NCBI GenBank assembly: GCA_046297495.1
Contig: JBKBIP010000066.1
Coordinates: forward strand, 1-10,685
Direction of reading: 5' to 3'
DNA from: JBKBIP01 sp046297495
Lineage (GTDB): Bacteria; Planctomycetota; Planctomycetia; Gemmatales; Gemmataceae
Length of the DNA: 10,685 nt
The stretch's first letter is position 1. Each line of letters begins with the position of its first letter. Shown here piece by piece: positions 5,474-10,685 of this stretch. A program made the position numbers and the translations under genes. Under the pieces are notes generated by a model. It had not been told where the DNA came from. It saw only the letters and a list, made by a program, of their open reading frames with translations, and searched no databases.

Positions 5474-7102
5474 ATGCAAGTAACTCTAACCGTGACGGGT
5501 GGTCCCAACCGGGACCTGACATTCACGTTTGACCAACACGCCACGTTTCTCGTGGGCCGTTCGCCTGAGGCGCATTTCATCATTCCAGAGGCGACCGACC
5601 CTTATTTCTCGCGCCATCATTTCATGATCGAGATCAATCCACCGCTATGCCGGCTGGTGGATTTGAACAGCAAGAACGGCACCTACGTGAACGGCGCCAA
5701 GGTTCAGACCATCGACTTGAAGGATGGTGATGAAATCCGCGGTGGATTCACCACCATTCGAGTGGCCATCCATGCCCCCACCAAGTCATCCCAACCACCG
5801 CGAACCGAGGAATCGAACCTGGAAATCGCGACTACCATGCCGCGCCTCGCCGAACTGGCGTTGCGCTGGAATCGTCTGTCTGGCTCCGCCCTCCTGGAGA
5901 ACATACGCGCCGATCAGCAACAGCGCTGGGCGGGTGGAGAGCGCCTTCCAGTCGAGACCTATTTGGAGTTAGCGCCGGTTCTGCACCGGGATGTGGATGT
6001 CCTTCTCGATCTGATCTACAGCGAAATTCTGCTGCGCGAGGAACAAGGGGAAAAACCGCAACGCGACGAGTATGTGCGCCGGTTCCCTCAGCTGGCTCAA
6101 CCGCTGCAAGCGCAGTTCGAGGTGCATCAAGCGGTGCAGGAAGAGGTCGGCACGCGCGAACAGACCCACCAGCTCAAGGAACGCACGGGCCGCACGAGCG
6201 AACGCCGGGGCCAGACCCTTCCACAACCGAGTCAAGGCAATACCCTGGCCTACCGATTGCCCTGTATTGCCGGTTACGAAGACCTCCAGCAAATCGGTCA
6301 TGGCAACCTGGGAGTTGTGTACCAAGCCCATTGCCAGTTGGAAGGCGTGCGCGTGGCCATTAAAACCGTGGTGCCGGTCGGCGAGCCTTCGCCGGCGCTG
6401 CTGACCGACTTTTTCCGGTCGGCCAACCCGCTGCGGTACTTGCGCCATTCGAGCATCGTCTCCTTGCACGAATTGGGCTATGCCGACGACGTGCTCTATT
6501 TCGTCCTGGATTATGTGTCAGGCATCAGCCTCGAAGCCGCCTTGAAGCGAGAAGGAGCGTGGCCTCTCGAACGCTCTGTGACGTTAATCTGCCACCTCCT
6601 GGAGGCCTTGGCCTACGCGCACGGCCAAGGTTTCGTCCACGGCGACCTCAAGCCTACTAATGTACTGTTGACGAGCGCGAGCGCCGCGAGCGTCTCTCCC
6701 ACCAGCGTGAAGATCACCGATTTTGGGCTGGCACGCGTGTATCAGGCGTCGCCGCTGAGTGGCTTGACCATGACCGCCCGGTCCAGCAGCACCACGGGCT
6801 TTCTGCCGCCGGAGCAGGTCTTGGATGTCCGCGCGGTTTCCGCCGCCGCCGACCAATACGCCGCCGCCGCCACCTTGTACACGATGCTCACCCGCCAACC
6901 GCTTTATGAAGGGGGCACCAACCCCGTCGAAATGATGAAGCGTTTGTTGCGTGAGGAGCCTGTTCCGCTGCTGACGCGCCGCCCCGACCTGCCGACGGGG
7001 TTGGCCCAGGCGGTTCAGAAAGCCCTATCCCGCAAACCCGAACGCCGTTTCGCCGACGTGACCGCCTTCCAGGCCGCGCTACTGCCATTCGCCAGCCCAT
7101 GA
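5474..7102 (+). CDS. FHA-domain serine/threonine protein kinase
   Basis: A 542-residue cytoplasmic protein with no membrane segment. Residues about 5-100 form an FHA phosphothreonine-binding domain (G28-R-S, S46-R-H-H, L64-N-S-K-N-G-T-Y-V-N-G). Residues about 123-225 match the helical linker common in planctomycete kinases (R-A-D-Q-Q-Q-R-W, then L-I-Y-S-E-I-L-L-R-E-E and R-R-F-P-Q-L). The kinase domain runs from about 267 to 540: glycine loop G275-H-G-N-L-G280, Lys297 in V-A-I-K, catalytic H389-G-D391-L-K-P-T-N396, D416-F-G, and P-P-E447. Two oddities are visible. The HRD Arg is Gly390 (a non-RD kinase), and the alpha-C Glu position seems to be Ser316. The ribosome site is weak. The stop TGA coincides with the first bases of a repeat, and the frame stays open afterwards, so the C-terminus may be shortened. 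It may feed signals to the nearby switch proteins, but that is inference. Confidence 0.92.
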   Translation: MQVTLTVTGGPNRDLTFTFDQHATFLVGRSPEAHFIIPEATDPYFSRHHFMIEINPPLCRLVDLNSKNGTYVNGAKVQTIDLKDGDEIRGGFTTIRVAIHAPTKSSQPPRTEESNLEIATTMPRLAELALRWNRLSGSALLENIRADQQQRWAGGERLPVETYLELAPVLHRDVDVLLDLIYSEILLREEQGEKPQRDEYVRRFPQLAQPLQAQFEVHQAVQEEVGTREQTHQLKERTGRTSERRGQTLPQPSQGNTLAYRLPCIAGYEDLQQIGHGNLGVVYQAHCQLEGVRVAIKTVVPVGEPSPALLTDFFRSANPLRYLRHSSIVSLHELGYADDVLYFVLDYVSGISLEAALKREGAWPLERSVTLICHLLEALAYAHGQGFVHGDLKPTNVLLTSASAASVSPTSVKITDFGLARVYQASPLSGLTMTARSSSTTGFLPPEQVLDVRAVSAAADQYAAAATLYTMLTRQPLYEGGTNPVEMMKRLLREEPVPLLTRRPDLPTGLAQAVQKALSRKPERRFADVTAFQAALLPFASP

Positions 7103-7105
7103 CAA

Positions 7106-7196
7106 GAAAAAGGGGACGCGACTCGTATTTCGATGGTTATTAGATTCCGCCACGATCAACTCTCCATCAGCAAATACGAGTCGCGTCCCCTTTTTC
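7106..7196. repeat. REP/MITE-like perfect 25-bp inverted repeat hairpin
   Basis: Bases 7106-7130 are the exact reverse complement of 7172-7196, with core GGGGACGCGACTCGTATTT and A/T runs at the outer ends. The 41-base centre holds an inner 5-bp pairing (7132-7136 with 7164-7168), so the whole 91-base unit can fold as one long hairpin. It begins 4 bases after the kinase stop. With its flanking T-run it could also end transcription in both directions. The shape resembles repeats mobilised by REP-associated (Y1/IS200-type) transposases, none of which is in the window; that link is inference. Confidence 0.85.
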
Positions 7197-7266
7197 CCTC
7201 CGTGAAAATGATTGCCCTGGGGCGGGGAACGAGCTATCTTGAGAACAGCCAAGACCTTCCCGCACC

Positions 7267-7296
7267 GACAAGAAAAAGGGGACGCGACTCATATTT
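7267..7296 (+). repeat. Third, partial copy of the repeat arm
   Basis: These 30 bases match 7101-7130 at 29 of 30 positions; the single change is A at 7291 for G at 7125. No complementary arm follows, so this is half an element. Both copies start with GACAAG ahead of the arm, which extends the shared unit 5 bases beyond the hairpin and marks the likely element boundary. The direct copies bracket 136 bases of sequence. Confidence 0.8.
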
Positions 7297-7396
7297 GCCC
7301 GACTTGCCCCACCAGCACCCGGCCTTGGCCGACGCCCTCGAACAGGGGGCCTTGTTCTACAACATGCTGGCGGAGCATCGCCGCCGCCAACGCTGA
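7297..7396 (+). pseudogene. Protein-like C-terminal tail, possibly cut off from the kinase gene
   Basis: Right after the partial repeat the frame encodes about 32 residues of normal-looking protein (P-D-L-P-H-Q-H-P-A-L-A-D-A-L, ending E-H-R-R-R-Q-R) and stops with TGA at 7394-7396. This frame is the same as that of the kinase ending at 7102, and no other stop lies between 7103 and 7393. Its stop overlaps the AAGGAG ribosome site of the DUF1501 gene by one base, an arrangement typical of consecutive genes in an operon. I read it as the 3' end of an interrupted gene. It has no ribosome site or good start of its own. I do not recognise the tail, and a chance open frame in GC-rich DNA remains possible. 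Confidence 0.35.
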
Positions 7397-7401
7397 AGGA
7401 G
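7396..7401 (+). promoter_or_regulatory. Ribosome binding site fixing the DUF1501 start
   Basis: AAGGAG lies 8 bases before the ATG at 7410. The reading frame is open back to 7212, but that extension runs through the repeat and the tail region, so this site decides the start. Confidence 0.8.
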
Positions 7402-7409
7402 TACAAGCC

Positions 7410-8837
7410 ATGCGTTTCACGACATCTGGCGGACCGTGCCATAACTTCGGCGCGCCCCTCCTGAGCCGGCGCGAGCTGTTGTGGCGGGCGGGGTTGGGCT
7501 TCGGGTCGTTGGCCTTGGCCGACTTGCTGCTCGATGACGGTGTGTTGACGGCGGCCAGCGGCACGACCGAGCAGCCGCACTTTGCCGGCAAGGCCCGGAG
7601 CGTTATCTTCTTGTTCATGGGGGGTGGGCCAAGCCAAGTCGATACCTGGGACCCCAAGCCGGAATTGCGCCAGCTCAACGGCAAGGATGTGCCGGAGAGC
7701 ATCGCCAAGGACGTGCCGCGCATCGCCCGCGCGCCGTTGCGCAACCTGTACGCCTCGCCGTACCAATTCACGCCGATGGGGCAAAGCGGCATCCCGGTGT
7801 CGGAGCTGTTCCCGGAGACGGGACGCTGGGTGGACCAGCTGTGCGTGCTGCGGAGTTGTCGGCACAACAGCCCCATTCACGCCCCGGCGGAATACATGGC
7901 CACGACGGGGACATTCATCGGCGACCGGCCCAGCCTGGGGGCGTGGGTCACTTACGGTTTGGGGAGCGTCAACCGCAACCTGCCGAGCTTCATCGTCTTC
8001 GCCACCGGGGAAAGCGGCCGGCCGCCCGCCTGGTCGTCAGGCTTTTTGCCAGCGCGCTATCAAGGCACCGTCGTCAAGGCCGAGGGCATCCCCAACCTGA
8101 ACATGCCCGCCGACGTCACTGCTGATAACCGGAAGGCACAACTTGACTTGATCCGTCAGCTGAACGAACACCACTTGCGCCGCCATCCGGATCACAGCGA
8201 GCTGGAGGCGCGCATTCGGTCCTACGAGATCACCTTCCGCATGCAGGCCGCCGCCGGCGAGGCGTTCGACCTGTCCCGCGAAACCGTCGAAACCAAGAAG
8301 CTATACGGCGTCGGCGCGGAAGAGACCAACGAATTTGGCGCCTTCTGCCTGCTGGCCCGGCGCTTGGTGGAACGAGGCGTTCGCTTCATCCAGCTCCGTT
8401 CCGGCGGCTGGGACGCGCACGGCAACTTGATCAACAACCACACCCCACAAGCTCGGAAAACCGACCGGCCCATCGCCGGGCTGCTCGCCGACCTGCACCG
8501 CCGCGGCTTGCTCGATGAAACCTTGGTCATCTGGGGGGGCGAGTTCGGGCGGACGCCGACGGCGGAAAACCCTGGCCCGACACCTGGACGCAACCACTCG
8601 CCGTCCGGCTATGCCATGTGGCTGGCAGGCGGCGGCGTGCGCGGCGGCCAAGTCATCGGCGCCACCGACCCGGTTGGCTACGCCGCCATCGAGCGCCCCA
8701 TCCACCCCAACGACCTGCACGCCACCATCTTGCACGCCCTCGGCCTCGATCAGCACTTGCTGACCTATCTGCACAACAATCGCCACGAGCTGGCCACTGT
8801 CAACGGCGGTGAAGTGATTCAGGAAGTGTTTGGGTGA
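7410..8837 (+). CDS. DUF1501 domain-containing protein, Tat-type leader
   Basis: A 475-residue member of the DUF1501 family, which belongs to the alkaline-phosphatase/sulfatase-like superfamily and is greatly expanded in planctomycetes; substrates are unknown. The N-terminus has S19-R-R-E-L-L, a twin-arginine-type motif, then a modest hydrophobic stretch (about 25-40), suggesting export. Family landmarks follow in order: F-L-F-M-G-G-G-P-S-Q-V-D-T-W-D-P-K-P (67-84), the H-N-S-P-I-H-A-P segment, the P-A-W-S-S-G-F-L-P segment, G-G-W-D-A-H-G-N, G-G-E-F-G-R-T-P, G-R-N-H-S-P-S-G-Y and a final H-P-N-D-L-H-A-T-I-L-H-A-L-G. Length is normal and the gene is intact. Family members often sit next to DUF1549/DUF1553 (cytochrome-type) proteins; none is here, and upstream lies the repeat region instead. 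It converges on bpt with 43 bases between the stops. Confidence 0.93.
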   Translation: MRFTTSGGPCHNFGAPLLSRRELLWRAGLGFGSLALADLLLDDGVLTAASGTTEQPHFAGKARSVIFLFMGGGPSQVDTWDPKPELRQLNGKDVPESIAKDVPRIARAPLRNLYASPYQFTPMGQSGIPVSELFPETGRWVDQLCVLRSCRHNSPIHAPAEYMATTGTFIGDRPSLGAWVTYGLGSVNRNLPSFIVFATGESGRPPAWSSGFLPARYQGTVVKAEGIPNLNMPADVTADNRKAQLDLIRQLNEHHLRRHPDHSELEARIRSYEITFRMQAAAGEAFDLSRETVETKKLYGVGAEETNEFGAFCLLARRLVERGVRFIQLRSGGWDAHGNLINNHTPQARKTDRPIAGLLADLHRRGLLDETLVIWGGEFGRTPTAENPGPTPGRNHSPSGYAMWLAGGGVRGGQVIGATDPVGYAAIERPIHPNDLHATILHALGLDQHLLTYLHNNRHELATVNGGEVIQEVFG

Positions 8838-8880
8838 CAGTCCCCGAATTCACGTGTTGAACTGGTCTAAGCATGACCTC

Positions 8881-9594
8881 TCACCGCCGAAAAGCGTGCC
8901 AGTTTCCATCCGGGCCGAGGATTTCATTGGGAACGAAGTTCGCCTTGTAGGTCATCGAAGCGCAACCGACGACGTAGTAGCCTAGATAGACGTGCGGCAA
9001 TCCACACTGGGCGGCGCGTTCGATCAGTTTCAGGACGTTCCAGGTTCCCAACGAGCGTTGGCGCTCGGTGGGCTCGTAGAAGAAATAGATGGCCGACAGC
9101 CCCCCCGGCAGCTCATCGACATAACCCACCCCGATGAGCTGCTGGTCCAGATAATAGCACCATTCTTGCGTGGGAAACGGATTATCGACAAAGGAGCGGG
9201 CATACTCGGCGGCGTCCTTGGGTTCGTGCCAGGGCCAGCCCTTGAAATCGGTTTGAAAGGCATGATAGCGGTCGTACAATTCGAGCTTGGCCAGTGACAC
9301 GCTGGGTTTGCCGATGTGCAGAGTAATGTCCGCCGCGTTGCGGTTCCAGGCGCGGCGCTGGCTGCGGTTGGGGCGAAAGCGGCGCACGTCGATGCGGAGC
9401 GGTCGGCAAGCGTTACAGCTGGCGCACTGGGGCCGGAACAAAGTGCTACCAAAACGTCGCCAGCCGTGGTACATACGTTCCATGTACTCGGCGGGACTTA
9501 GAGTCAAGAATTGCTCATATTCCAGCTGCCAAGTCTCGTCGGGAAGATAGCCACACTGGCTCGGTGGAGCCACGAAATGAAATAACGACTCCAT
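8881..9594 (-). CDS. bpt: Aspartate/glutamate leucyltransferase (bacterial arginyltransferase family)
   Basis: This 237-residue enzyme moves Leu from Leu-tRNA to proteins that begin with Asp or Glu, making them N-degron substrates for ClpS/ClpAP. The ATE N-domain is complete: C14-G-Y-L near the start, R46-R-F-G, and the Cys cluster C57-A-S-C60-N-A-C63-R-P-L. The C-domain shows D-E-L-P-G-G-L-S-A-I-Y-F-F-Y-E-P and Y-L-G-Y-Y-V-V-G-C followed by M-T-Y-K-A-N-F. Length is usual for the bacterial family. The ATG at 9594 has GAAGG 5 bases upstream. A 12-bp hairpin (9612-9647) ends 17 bases before the start and may affect its expression. Bacterial members can be Bpt (Leu) or Ate-like; from sequence alone the Leu specificity is the family default and not shown here. 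No clpS or clpA is in the window. Confidence 0.93.
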   Translation of the reverse strand: MESLFHFVAPPSQCGYLPDETWQLEYEQFLTLSPAEYMERMYHGWRRFGSTLFRPQCASCNACRPLRIDVRRFRPNRSQRRAWNRNAADITLHIGKPSVSLAKLELYDRYHAFQTDFKGWPWHEPKDAAEYARSFVDNPFPTQEWCYYLDQQLIGVGYVDELPGGLSAIYFFYEPTERQRSLGTWNVLKLIERAAQCGLPHVYLGYYVVGCASMTYKANFVPNEILGPDGNWHAFRR

Positions 9595-9611
9595 CGCCGC
9601 CTTCGCGGATG

Positions 9612-9647
9612 CATCGGTTCGCGCTCGGAAGCGAACGCGAATCGATG
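9612..9647 (-). promoter_or_regulatory. Stem-loop in the leader of bpt
   Basis: CATCGGTTCGCG (9612-9623) and CGCGAATCGATG (9636-9647) form a 12-bp stem with one imperfect position and a 12-base loop. An alternative inner pairing of TTCGC with GCGAA competes with it. It ends 17 bases upstream of the bpt ATG. It might modulate translation or end the upstream SDR transcript; no T-tract follows, so a leader structure is the better guess. Confidence 0.35.
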
Positions 9648-9688
9648 AGTCCTCCTATCACTGGAAGGTTTAATGTGGTACGCCGCTG

Positions 9689-9739
9689 TTTCCCATTCCC
9701 CCTTCCCTTGGGAGAGAAGAAAAGATTAGGGGTGGGAAC
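9689..9739. repeat. Imperfect inverted repeat of the TTCCC/GGGAA type
   Basis: TTTCCCATTCCCC near 9689-9701 is matched imperfectly by AGGGGTGGGAA (about 9728-9738), with a purine-rich centre containing CTTCCC and GGGAG that can also pair. It lies in the 181-base gap between the SDR and bpt genes. The pattern resembles short dispersed GC-rich repeats common in bacterial intergenic DNA, but only one copy is visible here. Confidence 0.3.
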
Positions 9740-9775
9740 ATCATCTATTATTGTATATCATCCTCGTGAGGTAGT

Positions 9776-10549
9776 TCACTTTTTATGCCAGCGGGCGAAC
9801 TGTCGGCGGATGAGCCAATCGCCGACGGCGGGGGGGAGCCAGCGCAGCACGCGCACGCGCCAAGCAGCATGGGCCGGGAAAGCGACGAAGGGCCGCCGCC
9901 GACGCAGCGCCTGCAACATGATGCGGGCGGCTTCGGCGGGTTCCATCAGCTGGCGCGGCGGCAAGTGGAGATGTTCCGTCAACGGCGTCCGCACCCAGCC
10001 GGGGCAGATCGTCGTCACATGGATGCCGAGCGGCTGCAGCTCCACGCGCAGCGCGTCGAGCAGGGCATTGACGCCGGACTTACTGGCGCAGTAGCCAGCC
10101 ATGAACGGCAAGCCGCGATAGGAGGCCAGGCTGGAAATGGCGGCGAGATGTCCGTGCTGGCGTTCGAGCATGGCGGGCAACACGGCGGCGATGCTATGGG
10201 CCACCCCCAGCAGGTTGACCTGAATCTGCGCCGCGAAATCCTCCAGGGAAAACTCCGCCGCCGTCATCCGCCGGCCAATCCCGGCGCTGGCGATCAGCAA
10301 ATCGATGGGTCCCAATTGGTCTCGTAGCTCCGCGACCACCTGGAACAATGCTTCCCGTTCCGTGACATCCGCCACGCCCCAAGCGAAGCGCTGGCCGGTC
10401 AGCTCCGTTTCCAGGGCGCGCAGCGGCTCGGCTTGCAGGTCGATGCCCGCCACTGCTGCCCCTTCCGCCGCCAACGCCTGCACCAGCGCCCGCCCCAACC
10501 CGCTCCCCGCGCCGGTGACGAGCGCGACCTGATTGTGAAAAGAGGACAT
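9776..10549 (-). CDS. Short-chain dehydrogenase/reductase (SDR), NAD(P)-dependent
   Basis: A 257-residue classical-type SDR that would reduce or oxidise a carbonyl/hydroxyl group; the substrate cannot be told. From the ATG at 10549 the Rossmann nucleotide motif is T12-G-A-G-S-G-L-G19. An acidic D37 after strand 2 (A-G-I-D-L) favours NAD(H). The usual N-N-A-G is replaced by A-S-A-G, then N112 and the active-site S-S139/140, Y153 and K157 (Y-C-A-S-K) are all in place, followed by C-P-G-W-V-R-T-P. The C-terminus is extended and basic (R-R-R-R-P-F and W-L-P-P-A-V-G-D-W), resembling SDRs that touch membranes or lipid substrates. I chose 10549 over 10573 because AGGG lies 11 bases upstream and the extra 8 residues add nothing. 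Just upstream the sequence turns into poly-G, so its promoter is not seen. Confidence 0.9.
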   Translation of the reverse strand: MSSFHNQVALVTGAGSGLGRALVQALAAEGAAVAGIDLQAEPLRALETELTGQRFAWGVADVTEREALFQVVAELRDQLGPIDLLIASAGIGRRMTAAEFSLEDFAAQIQVNLLGVAHSIAAVLPAMLERQHGHLAAISSLASYRGLPFMAGYCASKSGVNALLDALRVELQPLGIHVTTICPGWVRTPLTEHLHLPPRQLMEPAEAARIMLQALRRRRPFVAFPAHAAWRVRVLRWLPPAVGDWLIRRQFARWHKK

Positions 10550-10585
10550 GGGTGGATGGTTCCCTAAGATCATTGACCAGGTGGC

Positions 10586-10685
<100 letters not shown>

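Noticed and set aside
7212..7409. Longer start for the DUF1501 protein
   Set aside because: The extension reads through the orphan repeat arm, and a strong AAGGAG supports the ATG at 7410.
7167..7880. Long minus-strand open frames opposite DUF1501, and similar long frames opposite the other genes
   Set aside because: They lie antisense to clearly recognisable proteins, have low-complexity composition and arise from GC-rich codon use.

Overview
The window looks like a chromosomal contig from a GC-rich planctomycete, probably Gemmatales-like. The strongest pointers are a DUF1501 protein with a twin-arginine-type leader, a cytoplasmic FHA-Ser/Thr kinase with a linker typical of planctomycete kinases, a stand-alone prepilin-type protein, and RsbW-like/STAS switch genes. 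No rRNA, complete tRNA, CRISPR array, phage or transposase gene is visible. The last 100 bases are almost pure G and look like a sequencing or assembly artefact at a contig end.

Layout. Bases 47-2693 hold four minus-strand genes. In transcription order these are a STAS anti-sigma-factor antagonist, an RsbW/SpoIIAB-type ATP-binding kinase, a small Cys-rich exported protein of unknown function, and a prepilin-like protein. A gene-free divergent region (2694-3282) carries a good minus-strand promoter and an odd tRNA-like element with a perfect T-arm. Bases 3283-7102 hold four plus-strand genes: an SPFH/slipin protein, endonuclease V (nfi) three bases downstream, a second RsbW-like kinase, and an FHA plus Ser/Thr kinase protein. 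Next comes a 307-base stretch with a REP/MITE-like hairpin and a third partial copy of its arm, then a DUF1501 protein (7410-8837). Two minus-strand genes close the window: aspartate/glutamate leucyltransferase (bpt) and a short-chain dehydrogenase.

How the genes fit together. Two RsbW-like kinases, one STAS antagonist and one FHA-kinase lie within 5.5 kb. This is a signalling neighbourhood built from partner-switching parts, but no PP2C phosphatase or sigma factor is present, so the circuit must be completed elsewhere. Slipin and endonuclease V look translationally coupled. The most notable structural observation is at the kinase/DUF1501 junction. The kinase stops on a TGA that abuts the repeat, yet the same frame stays open for 97 more codons and ends in a protein-like tail 13 bases before the DUF1501 start. 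A repeat insertion may have cut off the kinase C-terminus. I found no clear candidate for a new defence or mobile system.
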